Positions 18,344 to 26,096 of a DNA stretch of 64,000 nt are shown piece by piece. Positions within the stretch are counted from its first letter, which is position 1, and each line of letters begins with the position of its first letter. Both the position numbers and the translations under genes were made by a program. This DNA comes from Candidatus Poseidoniales archaeon (GTDB lineage: Archaea; Thermoplasmatota; Poseidoniia; Poseidoniales; Poseidoniaceae): positions 1-64,000 of the forward strand of contig QXYC01000023.1 of assembly GCA_009887095.1 (NCBI GenBank), in the 5' to 3' direction. The notes beneath the pieces were generated by a model, which was not told the origin of the DNA, did not search any database, and saw only the letters and a program-made list of their open reading frames with translations.

Positions 18344-18426
18344 GCCGAGATCGCATAGCCTGGTATTGCGCGCGACTGGAAATCGTGTTTCCTTTGGATT
18401 CGGGAGTTCAAATCTCTCTCTCGGCG
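18344..18426 (+). tRNA. trnS: tRNA-Ser (anticodon GGA)
   Basis: The 83-base gene folds as a class II tRNA. The acceptor stem is GCCGAGA with TCTCGGC. The D stem is GCA/TGC, and the anticodon stem CGCGA/TCGTG holds loop CTGGAAA, giving anticodon GGA. A long variable arm carries TCC/GGA. The T arm is GGGAG-TTCAAAT-CTCTC and the discriminator is G73, as expected for serine. CCA is not encoded. A run of six T (18428-18433) just downstream probably ends the transcript. No intron is seen. Confidence 0.92.
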
Positions 18427-18468
18427 CTTTTTTGAGAGACTGCGTACGCTCCACCTGTGCGCATGGTG

Positions 18469-18666
18469 TCACACAAATGGCACGAAACTGCTGATGGTTC
18501 GAGTGTTTCGATAGAAGTTTCCACGTGAGGTGGTCCAAGTTTTTATTTTTGTGCGTTCCACAGGTAGCTCAATCAAGCACATGACGATTGTTTCATCTTT
18601 TGCTGTTTCGAACACTGAGTGCGTACCACAACGAATTGTTACGGCATCGATAAAGGTAAGGGCCAT
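18469..18666 (-). CDS. small hypothetical protein with strong promoter
   Basis: The 65-residue reading frame starts with ATG at 18666. The ATG lies 21 bases beyond a textbook archaeal BRE/TATA element on the same strand (18687-18694), which predicts a leaderless mRNA. The protein (MALTFIDAVTIRCG...SSFVPFV) looks beta-rich, with no membrane helix or zinc motif, and I recognise no family. It sits in the 381-base gap between tRNA-Ser and the sodium channel gene, which otherwise holds only the channel promoter. It could instead mark a non-coding RNA from the same promoter. Confidence 0.42.
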   Translation of the reverse strand: MALTFIDAVTIRCGTHSVFETAKDETIVMCLIELPVERTKIKTWTTSRGNFYRNTRTISSFVPFV

Positions 18667-18686
18667 GTTTGGAAACTCACCGTTGA

Positions 18687-18694
18687 GATATAAA
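18687..18694 (-). promoter_or_regulatory. BRE/TATA promoter for small gene
   Basis: On the minus strand the sequence reads GAAATTTATATC: purine-rich BRE (GAAA) followed by TTTATATC. Its centre is about 24 bases before the ATG at 18666, the standard TATA-to-start distance, so the transcript would start at or next to the ATG. It is the best-formed TATA box I noticed in the window. Confidence 0.65.
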
Positions 18695-18779
18695 TTTCAT
18701 TCCGGTTTTGGCCCTTTCAACGACCGCGATTCATGAGGGGAGGAATCATTTCAAGGAGACGACTCGACCGGGGTAAGAA

Positions 18780-18787
18780 TTTAAACA
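18780..18787 (+). promoter_or_regulatory. TATA box for sodium channel gene
   Basis: TTTAAACA, preceded by purine-rich AAGAA, lies 21-28 bases before the ATG at 18808. This spacing predicts a leaderless transcript, and no SD site is present before the ATG. A second A/T-rich stretch (AATTAATTATAA, 18793-18804) lies too close to the start to act as TATA. Confidence 0.6.
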
Positions 18788-18807
18788 AGCGAAATTAATT
18801 ATAACGC

Positions 18808-19611
18808 ATGAAGTACAGTGCCAAGTGCTATGATTTGTCAGAGAGTTCTCGCTTTCAAAATGCGATCCTTGCTCTTATTGTCATTAACGCGGTGACCATC
18901 GGACTCGAAACATTTCCTTTCCCGCATTCGATTCTTTCAGTGCTGGATGGGCTTGACTCGCTTATTCTATGGATCTTCATCCTTGAATTGACCATTCGAC
19001 TGGTTGGGAACGGCCCGCGATTTTTTCGTGATTCGTGGAACAATTTTGACTTCCTGATTGTTCTGTTTTCGATTGCTCCAGCGTCAGGTCCACTTAGCAT
19101 ACTCCGTGTGTTCCGTGTGTTTCGGGCACTTCGTTTGGTATCGAGTATGCCAGAGATGCAACGCATGGTTGAAGCCATGGTCAGGTCATTACGGGGCATT
19201 ATGGCCATCAGTTGGCTGCTAGTCATCGTCATGTATGTCTTCTCTGTCATGGGTACGATGCTGTTTGCTGAGGGAGGGGATGCAGGTGAGATGTACTTCG
19301 GTAATCTTGGTCTTTCCCTCTTCTCACTTTTCCAAATCATGACCCTCGAATCTTGGTCAAATGGCATCGCACGAGCGATTGTGGAGGAACAGGGCTGGTG
19401 GGCAGCGAGTTTCTTCATGGCGTACATCATCAGCACTTCGTTCACATTCCTCAACATGTTCATTGCAGTGTTCACAAACACAATGGCGGCCATCGACATC
19501 GAAGACGAGGACGACCAAGGTTTTTCCAAAATCCTTCATGACATGAAGGCCGAAATGGAAGATCTAAAAATGCACATTATGGCACTTACCCCGCTTGATT
19601 CGGAAGAGTGA
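18808..19611 (+). CDS. voltage-gated sodium channel, single-domain NaChBac type
   Basis: This 267-residue ion-transport protein has six membrane helices: S1 ~15-35, S2 ~44-66, S3 ~78-92, S4 ~98-112, S5 ~131-153 and S6 ~200-228. The voltage sensor S4 has Arg100, 103, 106 and 109 in ILRVFRVFRALRLV. The pore loop carries TLESWS (179-184), which is the sodium-selectivity filter of bacterial NaChBac/NavAb channels; four subunits would place a ring of Glu181. The acidic linker IEDEDDQ is followed by a C-terminal coiled coil (~238-262) such as bacterial channels use for tetramer assembly. It has its own TATA box and is monocistronic. An inward sodium current for signalling or motility control is inferred. 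Confidence 0.92.
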   Translation: MKYSAKCYDLSESSRFQNAILALIVINAVTIGLETFPFPHSILSVLDGLDSLILWIFILELTIRLVGNGPRFFRDSWNNFDFLIVLFSIAPASGPLSILRVFRVFRALRLVSSMPEMQRMVEAMVRSLRGIMAISWLLVIVMYVFSVMGTMLFAEGGDAGEMYFGNLGLSLFSLFQIMTLESWSNGIARAIVEEQGWWAASFFMAYIISTSFTFLNMFIAVFTNTMAAIDIEDEDDQGFSKILHDMKAEMEDLKMHIMALTPLDSEE

Positions 19612-19656
19612 ATGCTTCGGTTCAACCGTTCCATCTCGTTTGAAGAGTGAGAATGG

Positions 19657-19728
19657 AGCCACCGGCGAGAATTGAACTCGCGACCTCCTCATTACCAATG
19701 AGGTGCTATACCGCTAAGCCACGGTGGC
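19657..19728 (-). tRNA. trnT: tRNA-Thr (anticodon GGT)
   Basis: The minus-strand gene of 72 bases has acceptor GCCACCG/CGGTGGC and D arm GCTTAGCGGTATAGC. Anticodon arm CCTCA-TTGGTAA-TGAGG gives anticodon GGT. The variable loop is AGGTC, the T arm GCGAG-TTCAATT-CTCGC, and the discriminator U73, as expected for archaeal threonine. CCA is not encoded and no intron is seen. It stands alone downstream of the channel gene on the opposite strand. Confidence 0.93.
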
Positions 19729-19752
19729 AGTAGTCGTGGCGACTTACCGGAC

Positions 19753-19760
19753 CAATATAA
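19753..19760 (-). promoter_or_regulatory. TATA box for tRNA-Thr
   Basis: TTATATTG on the minus strand, within GGTTATATTGG, lies 25-32 bases before the first base of tRNA-Thr. Both the sequence and the spacing are canonical for an archaeal tRNA promoter. Confidence 0.7.
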
Positions 19761-19823
19761 CCGCTTCGCGTCGAACTGAACCTATCGAAATGCGAGGGGG
19801 AGGCGAAGTGTTGCCCTCAAAGG

Positions 19824-19830
19824 CTATAAG
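19824..19830 (+). promoter_or_regulatory. candidate TATA box for small coiled-coil gene
   Basis: CTATAAG lies about 60 bases before the ATG at 19886 and would give a leader of about 34 bases. That leader contains GGAGAAGG and GGGATGAGA, either of which could be a ribosome-binding site. Confidence 0.4.
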
Positions 19831-19885
19831 GTGATTTTAACAAATGTTTTCTTGGAGAAGGCAACTTCTCCGGATGGGATGAGAA

Positions 19886-20071
19886 ATGGAGCGAGAGCTT
19901 GAAACAAAAACGGAGATGCGCCAAAGGGTGCGAGATCTTCAGAGCCAAGTAGATGAACTGAAAGACCTCGTGAACACGTTGCTAAGCGTGATTTGCGAAG
20001 AGCCAGATGGGGTGCACAGCGGAGCAGCACCAACCATTCCTGGCCAACCAGCAAACAACTACTGCATGTAA
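19886..20071 (+). CDS. small coiled-coil protein
   Basis: The 61-residue frame encodes a charged helix, ERELETKTEMRQRVRDLQSQ followed by VDELKDLVNTLLSVICEE, with heptad spacing of Leu/Val. A short flexible end rich in Gly/Pro follows (TIPGQPANNYCM). It has a plausible TATA box and a leader with SD-like purines. The stop lies three bases from the end of the convergent rtcB gene. I recognise no family. The coherent heptads and the promoter make a real gene more likely than not. Confidence 0.55.
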   Translation: MERELETKTEMRQRVRDLQSQVDELKDLVNTLLSVICEEPDGVHSGAAPTIPGQPANNYCM

Positions 20072-20074
20072 GGT

Positions 20075-21502
20075 TCAACCTTTGATGACGGCGAGAGGGT
20101 TCAATCGGACCACAGGCCGGGCGAGGTCAGCACGATCAGTGAGGGCGATGACTTCATCAACGTCTTTGTAAGCATCCGGTGCTTCTTCTGCCAAGACGTT
20201 TGGTGTTGATGCATGGATGCGAATGCCTTTCGCTTCCAATTCGAGTTTGAGGGCTTTTCCATCGATGGTTTTCTTTGCTTTTGTTCTCGAGAGGGCTCGA
20301 CCCGCACCGTGGCAGGACGATCCAAATGCTCGGTTCGTGCCTTGCTTCGGACCGGCTAAAAGCCACGAGCCAGTTCCCATGTCGCCCGGAACCAGCACCG
20401 GTTGTCCGCTCTGTGCAAAGCCACCGGAAAGGTCACTGTGATCGCCACCAAAGGCACGTGTTGCTCCTTTTCTGTGCACACAGACCTTGCATTCCACACC
20501 ATCGATGTGATGATGCTCTACTTTCGCAATGTTATGGGCGACATCATAGAGGAGACGAGCTTCACCATCAGTGCCAAGTTCAAGTCGGAGGACTTCGCGA
20601 AGGCGATGGGCAAGTGCACTGCGGTTGGCAAATGCGAAATTAGCCGCAGCGTTCATTGCGTCAAAATAAGACTGGCCTTCCTTGCTGTGGAAGGGGGCTG
20701 CAGCGAGTTGCCGATCTGGTAGGGAATAACCCCATGATTCCTCGACCCACATGCCGTTGCTTGAAGTGTACCTCGATTCTAGGGCCCGAACATGGTCGCT
20801 GCAAACCTGGTGTCCAAGACCACGAGACCCTGAGTGAATCATGGCCACGAGTTGGCCTTCATACAATCCCCATTCTTCCGCTGTCTCAGCATCCACTGTT
20901 TTCCCAACTGTTTGAAGTTCAAGGAAATGGTTTCCACTCCCGAGGGTGCCGAGGGCACGTAAACCACGTTCTCGTGCTCTTGTTGAGATGGCAGCCTCTT
21001 CTGTATGGAGCATTCCGTTGGATTCAATCTGGGCAAGGTCTTCGTCAAATCCAAAGCCAAAATCGACAGCGGCATGTGCACCCCGTTGAATTAAATCATC
21101 CAATTGCTGGCTGTTGATATCGAGTCCACCCTTCCCAGAGGCGCCCGCTGGGATGCGACCCGCAAGACGCCCAGCCAGTTTTTTCAGGTTGGGAATATCA
21201 GATTCTGTTGCATCTAATGCCAACATTCGTACGCCACAATTGATGTCAAAACCAACACCACCCGGTGAAATGGCCCCCCCGAGTTCACCAGCTTCAGTGT
21301 CTGTGGCAATCACGCCACCAATCGGCAGACCGTAGCCAAAGTGCCAATCAGCCATTGCCCATGCTTCTCCAACAATTCCCGGAAGGGCAGCGGCGTTGAC
21401 AAGTTGTTCAGGGCCACGATCATCTGCATGGTTCAGGAGATGCTGTTGGTCCGTCACCAGCCTCGCATCGACCTTCATATTCCCATGGGCCTTGATTCGC
21501 AT
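20075..21502 (-). CDS. rtcB: tRNA-splicing/RNA ligase RtcB
   Basis: RtcB joins 2',3'-cyclic phosphate (or 3'-phosphate) and 5'-OH RNA ends with GTP and manganese, sealing tRNA exons after intron removal. The 475-residue protein has FDINCGVRML with the metal-binding Cys, GTLGSGNHFLELQ, IHSGSRGLGHQV, VPGDMGTGSWLLAGP and near the end SSCHGAGRALSRTKA with the His that is guanylylated. The frame opens at ATG 21550, but ATG 21502 (MRIKAHGNMKVDARLV) follows GAGGGTGAT at good spacing and matches the family's usual start. It is divergent from alaS. Confidence 0.95.
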   Translation of the reverse strand: MRIKAHGNMKVDARLVTDQQHLLNHADDRGPEQLVNAAALPGIVGEAWAMADWHFGYGLPIGGVIATDTEAGELGGAISPGGVGFDINCGVRMLALDATESDIPNLKKLAGRLAGRIPAGASGKGGLDINSQQLDDLIQRGAHAAVDFGFGFDEDLAQIESNGMLHTEEAAISTRARERGLRALGTLGSGNHFLELQTVGKTVDAETAEEWGLYEGQLVAMIHSGSRGLGHQVCSDHVRALESRYTSSNGMWVEESWGYSLPDRQLAAAPFHSKEGQSYFDAMNAAANFAFANRSALAHRLREVLRLELGTDGEARLLYDVAHNIAKVEHHHIDGVECKVCVHRKGATRAFGGDHSDLSGGFAQSGQPVLVPGDMGTGSWLLAGPKQGTNRAFGSSCHGAGRALSRTKAKKTIDGKALKLELEAKGIRIHASTPNVLAEEAPDAYKDVDEVIALTDRADLARPVVRLNPLAVIKG

Positions 21503-21668
21503 GGTTCCATCACCCTCGTCGGAGAGGTGATTGCGCCAATCTTCGCCCATGGGTGGGCGTTGGGTGAATCACCTTTGAGCATTGTTCAAGTCAATTGGAT
21601 GATTCCACGGCACAGGTTTCAAGGAGGAGGCGTCGCTCGCAGAAGCGTTCCTCCGTGGGTGTGTTGCT

Positions 21669-24524
21669 ATGAGTTTGCCACCAATCGATTTAGCCGTGTT
21701 CCACGAAAACGGTTTTGTTCGCAAACAATGCACTATCACATCGTTGTGGTTTTGGACCACCGACGATGATCGAGTCACATGCGGCGACACAACAGAAGAT
21801 GAGTATTCTTTCATCGGTGCCCCCCTCATTCAGGGCTATCCGATGCGTGGAAAAGCATTGAAAGATGCCATGAGGGAGACATTTCTAAATTTCTTCGAAG
21901 AACGTGAGCACACTCGCGTCAATCCATACCCTGTTTTGGCACGATGGCGAGATGATATACACCTGACCATCGCATCCATTGCAGATTTCCAGCCCCATGT
22001 TACATCTGGCGAGGTGGAACCACCTGCGAATCCGCTTACGATTTCCCAACCGTGCATTCGTCTCACTGATGTTGACGCAGTCGGTCGTTCGGGCCGGCAC
22101 CTGACAACATTCGAAATGATGGCTCACCATGTGTTTAACCGCCCTGATGAAGGACGCATGTTTTACTGGATGGAGGAATGTGTTCGATTCTGCCATGACC
22201 TCCTCACTGATGCACTCGGGATCGATGCCAACGAAATCACCTATGTTGAGAATCCATGGTGCGGTGGGGGCAACGCTGGTGCGGCCGTTGAAGTCATCGT
22301 AGGTGGGCTTGAACTCGCCACACTTGTCTTCATGAACATGGAAGAGCACCCTGAAGGCGATGTTGAACTCAAAGGCGATCGTTACAGAGAAATGCCCTTG
22401 CAAATTATCGATACCGGCTACGGTCTCGAACGATTTTGTTGGGCGGCTGCTGGAACGCCAACCATTTACGAATCCATTTATCCTGAATCCACAGCCTGGC
22501 TCAAAGATCTCGCTCAATTCTCAACGATTACCGCCCAATGGCCCGATTTGGATTTGGATGCCCTTCTTGGTGAGATGAGTCGACTCAACGGTATCATGAA
22601 CATTGAACCAGGCGTCGATGCTGAACAACTTCGCTCGACATTCCTTCGTCGTTTGGCTGAGCGGGGTGTCGAAGTTACCGGGGAACAATTCTCTGCCGTT
22701 ACAGAACCATTGGCGAAGATTTACGCAATTCCAGACCACCTTCACGCTTTGTGCAACATGTTGGGCGACGGTCTTGTTCCATCGAATGCGAAAGCCGGTT
22801 ACCTTGCTCGCATGTTGGCACGCCGAACGCTCCGATTGAGGGATGAACTGAACCTGACAGTTTCTTTGGCCGATCTTGCCCAGCACCATATCGAAGTTAA
22901 TCTTGGAGGAGCAACCATGAAGCAAACCCACGCCGGGTTGTTGGGGATCCTTGAACTTGAGGAAGCACGGTACGGCGAGATGTTAAGGAAAGGTGGCAAT
23001 GTCATCAATACTCAATTGAAACAATTGCCTAAAGACGCTGAACGCATTCCTGATGAAACATTGTTCAACATGAACGATTCGCACGGATTGGCTCCGGAAA
23101 TGGCCGTGAATTTGGCAAGAAACGCAGGCTGGACTTCAGTTTCAGTCCGCACCGGGTTTGCAGCAGAGATGGCAGAACGACACGCAAAGATGGCGAAGAA
23201 AGCAGCGCAGTCAGTCGAAGCAAAACCATTCGTTGGAGAAATCCCTTCGCTGCCAGCAACCCAACTTCTGTTTTATGATGATGTTCAGCAACAGGAATTT
23301 GATGGTTCAGTCCTTGCCTGTTTACCATTGATTGGAGAGGATATGCCAGAAGGTGCCACCCATGCCATCATTTTGGACAAAACCTGTTTCTATCCCGAGG
23401 GTGGTGGCCAGGAAGCTGACTATGGCGCCCTTAAGACCGCTGCAACGCAATGCAAAGTTCTTGACACGCGCAAGATTGGCGATCATGTTCTACATTTGGT
23501 CGATGGTTCGTTCGATACGGGGGACCTCGTCCACGGCAGCATTGATTGGAAGCGACGCAAGCAACTCATGGACCATCACACTGCGGTCCACATTGTAGGC
23601 GGTGCCGCACGTCAGGTGCTTGGCCCTCACATCTATCAGGCCGGTGCGAACAAATCGGCTGAGATGGCACGCTTGGACATCACGCACTTCAGCCGCCTCA
23701 ACAGGGCAGACCTCGATGCAATTGAGGCGTTGGCCAATGAGGTGCTCGTCCAAGTCCAACGGACTGAAAAAACTGAGCTTAACAGAAAAGATGCCGACAA
23801 AAAATACGGTTTTGATTTGTATCAAGGCGGCGCTCCAAAGGGGAGCTCGATTCGAATTCTGCGCATCGCAGACCACGATATCCAAGCGTGTGGCGGTACA
23901 CACCACGATGAACCTGGGCAAATCGGTTCGATCCGTATCGTACGCTCCGCAGCCGTACAAGATGGTGTGGAACGGTTGCATATTGTAGCGGGCCAAGCAG
24001 CGCTTGATTATGCGCACGAACAAGATCAGATTCTTCGACAAATCAGTGAGTTGTACGGCGTGCCGAATGGTGATTTGGCTCGCACCTCTGAACGGTTCTA
24101 TACCGAGTGGAAGGAACAACGCAAGCGAATCGAAACCTTGGAGGCAGAAATCGTACGCTTGCGAACGTCCGGAGGTGGTTCCGATTCTCAAGAGCTTGAT
24201 GGTGTTCGAATCGTCATCATGGAGGCACATGGCAACCTCAAGAAAATGACAAAAATGCTCAAAGAATTGACCCTTGACGCTGCGAAACCAACCCTCGCGG
24301 TGTTGGGCTCAAAAGAGGGTGGCGGAAAAATCATGATCGCTGTAACAGAAAATACGATCGCATCAGAACGGTACAATGCAGTTGACCTCCTGAAAGAAAT
24401 CGCACCTCACATTCGCGGTGGTGGGGGTGGCCGACCAACCCTTGCACAGGGCGGCGGATCACACGCAGAGGGGCTGGATGATGCGCTGAACGCTGCGCGT
24501 TCTTCCGTTGGAATTTCCGACTAA
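21669..24524 (+). CDS. alaS: alanyl-tRNA synthetase, archaeal type
   Basis: The 951-residue class II synthetase begins with the archaeal N-terminus (FHENGFVRKQC...FWTTDDD...CGD). Catalytic core parts are FFEEREHTRVNPYPVLARWRD (motif 1/2 region) and YGLERFCWAAAG. The editing domain has the zinc-binding HTAVH, in the segment near residues 635-640, and CGGTHHDE. A C-terminal coiled coil and the DHHA1 domain with its glycine-rich end (RGGGGGRPTLAQGGG) follow. It charges tRNA-Ala and clears mischarged serine/glycine. The ATG has no clear SD site. Its TAA overlaps the TAG of the convergent NUDIX gene (CTAA). Confidence 0.95.
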   Translation: MSLPPIDLAVFHENGFVRKQCTITSLWFWTTDDDRVTCGDTTEDEYSFIGAPLIQGYPMRGKALKDAMRETFLNFFEEREHTRVNPYPVLARWRDDIHLTIASIADFQPHVTSGEVEPPANPLTISQPCIRLTDVDAVGRSGRHLTTFEMMAHHVFNRPDEGRMFYWMEECVRFCHDLLTDALGIDANEITYVENPWCGGGNAGAAVEVIVGGLELATLVFMNMEEHPEGDVELKGDRYREMPLQIIDTGYGLERFCWAAAGTPTIYESIYPESTAWLKDLAQFSTITAQWPDLDLDALLGEMSRLNGIMNIEPGVDAEQLRSTFLRRLAERGVEVTGEQFSAVTEPLAKIYAIPDHLHALCNMLGDGLVPSNAKAGYLARMLARRTLRLRDELNLTVSLADLAQHHIEVNLGGATMKQTHAGLLGILELEEARYGEMLRKGGNVINTQLKQLPKDAERIPDETLFNMNDSHGLAPEMAVNLARNAGWTSVSVRTGFAAEMAERHAKMAKKAAQSVEAKPFVGEIPSLPATQLLFYDDVQQQEFDGSVLACLPLIGEDMPEGATHAIILDKTCFYPEGGGQEADYGALKTAATQCKVLDTRKIGDHVLHLVDGSFDTGDLVHGSIDWKRRKQLMDHHTAVHIVGGAARQVLGPHIYQAGANKSAEMARLDITHFSRLNRADLDAIEALANEVLVQVQRTEKTELNRKDADKKYGFDLYQGGAPKGSSIRILRIADHDIQACGGTHHDEPGQIGSIRIVRSAAVQDGVERLHIVAGQAALDYAHEQDQILRQISELYGVPNGDLARTSERFYTEWKEQRKRIETLEAEIVRLRTSGGGSDSQELDGVRIVIMEAHGNLKKMTKMLKELTLDAAKPTLAVLGSKEGGGKIMIAVTENTIASERYNAVDLLKEIAPHIRGGGGGRPTLAQGGGSHAEGLDDALNAARSSVGISD

Positions 24525-25261
24525 AGCGACCGCAACGCTTCACGGTCGAAGTGAGAAACAGCAATACGTCGTGCTTCTTCAATGCCAAACCATTGGACCT
24601 CAGCAATTTCTTCTGTTTGCACATCCAACGTAGTTGGGTCTCCGTTCCAGCGGGCTTGGTAGGTGAATGAAACAAAGGATATGCCTTCATCAGAAAATAT
24701 GTTTTGAGTCACAACTGGTTCGTTGTTTTCCAAAACGATGTCCAGTCCGAGTTCTTCCTTGGTTTCTCGTACACAGCCAACTGCGGGATGCTCATCGTGA
24801 TCCATGTAACCCCCGGGCAGCGTCCAAAACCCTCGGAAGTGTCCACGCTCGACCTTTCCGAGGAGCACTTGACTTTGATCGTTGCATATCATGACTTTGG
24901 AGACCAAACGATGGATGGACCGATACATCGCTTCACGCGCAATTGGGTGGACTGAATTATCGCTGATTAAATCGTCTTTCAGGGCCCAGTGGCTCGGCCA
25001 ATCGATTTTCGGGTATCCTTTGATGACCATGCATACTTGGTCGCCGAAACGAACCCGAGTTGGTCGAAACTCCAACCAAGGAATATCCATTGCATCCACT
25101 TCGTTTCGCGTTGGGAGTCGAAGCATCGCATCGGTTGACATTCGTCCTGTCACTGGCAGGCATGGCCCCTTCCCGGCCGCATCGACAAGGAGCACCCGTC
25201 CATCGTGCTCAAGGTGAACAACTTCGTGTGGGTGCATGTCGAACGCTCGGCACCATGCCAC
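24521..25261 (-). CDS. NUDIX hydrolase
   Basis: This is a 246-residue protein. An N-terminal domain of ~110 residues with no known motif is followed by a NUDIX fold. The NUDIX box GGYMDHDEHPAVGCVRETKEELGL (about residues 160-183) fits the G-x5-E-x7-REuxEExGu pattern and provides the metal-binding glutamates. These enzymes cleave nucleoside diphosphates linked to another group; the substrate here is unknown, although NADH-type or coenzyme substrates are common for two-domain forms. The start used is GTG at 25261; ATG 25237 is an alternative. The gene is convergent with alaS, with overlapping stop codons. Confidence 0.88.
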   Translation of the reverse strand: MAWCRAFDMHPHEVVHLEHDGRVLLVDAAGKGPCLPVTGRMSTDAMLRLPTRNEVDAMDIPWLEFRPTRVRFGDQVCMVIKGYPKIDWPSHWALKDDLISDNSVHPIAREAMYRSIHRLVSKVMICNDQSQVLLGKVERGHFRGFWTLPGGYMDHDEHPAVGCVRETKEELGLDIVLENNEPVVTQNIFSDEGISFVSFTYQARWNGDPTTLDVQTEEIAEVQWFGIEEARRIAVSHFDREALRSL

Positions 25262-25332
25262 ATCAATGCTCGTATGCGAATCATCTTCATGGTTGGCTTA
25301 TGGTTCAAGTACCCCGTTGTTTTGGAGGTGGC

Positions 25333-26043
25333 ATGGGCTTTGTTCAATTAAACACAACAGGCTGGGCAATGACCTACCTCGTTTGGGATGAATCAACCAA
25401 TCAAGCGGCTTTGATTGATCCTGTGTACGATTTCATTGACCTCTACGTAGAGGCATTGGAGACTCGTGGCCTCAAACTTACGCACGCTATGGCCACCCAC
25501 ACCCATGCCGACCACATCACTGGCTGTTTTGTGTTACGGGAGAAGTTTGGCTGTGAGTATCTCATGTGGCACGGAACTTCTTGCCTTGGTGTCTCGCAAT
25601 ATGTCGAGGACGGGGAGACCCTCACCATTGGTGAAACAGACTTCACTTTTCATCACGCACCGGGTCACACAAACGACAGCATGCTCATCGAAACCGTTGG
25701 TCATGTGATGACAGGTGATTTTCTTTTCACAGGCACTGGGGGCGCCGGCAGGGACGATTTGCCAAGCGGTCGCGTTGGTGTTCATTGGAATTCGCTTTCA
25801 GTTCTGGACCGCCTTGACGGCCATCTGCTTGTGTGCACAGGACACGACCCGCCTGGGACTGAAATGAAATCGCTGAACTGGAACCGTGAGCACAATCCAG
25901 TCCTAAAGATGACCAGTTTCGCCGAGTACGAAGCTTGGCAGGCCGAAGTGACGGCAGGACTTGGTTCAGTCTCAAAAATCAAGACAGCAGTCCCTGCAAA
26001 TTTGTTCGCAGAAATCCCAGAAACCATTCCATGGTTGGATTAA
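25333..26043 (+). CDS. metallo-beta-lactamase fold hydrolase, ETHE1/persulfide dioxygenase-like
   Basis: The 236-residue protein has the metal motif THTHADHITG (about residues 54-63). FHHAPGHTNDSM carries the next metal His, TGDFLFTGTGGAGRDDL the bridging Asp, and LLVCTGHDPPG the last His. HADH with the GxGRxDL pattern points to the ETHE1 branch of persulfide dioxygenases (or related thiol hydrolases) rather than ordinary glyoxalase II. GGAGGTG five bases before ATG 25333 fixes the start, although the frame is open much further upstream into the divergent gene. A possible link to sulfur handling is inference. Confidence 0.8.
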   Translation: MGFVQLNTTGWAMTYLVWDESTNQAALIDPVYDFIDLYVEALETRGLKLTHAMATHTHADHITGCFVLREKFGCEYLMWHGTSCLGVSQYVEDGETLTIGETDFTFHHAPGHTNDSMLIETVGHVMTGDFLFTGTGGAGRDDLPSGRVGVHWNSLSVLDRLDGHLLVCTGHDPPGTEMKSLNWNREHNPVLKMTSFAEYEAWQAEVTAGLGSVSKIKTAVPANLFAEIPETIPWLD

Positions 26044-26096
26044 ACGACAACACATCGCATGCGAATGCATTTGAAGGGCCACTGTGACCCAGTGTC

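Noticed and set aside
23490-24230. 246-codon minus-strand frame
   Set aside because: Lies wholly within alaS, whose editing and C-terminal motifs are intact; no features of its own.
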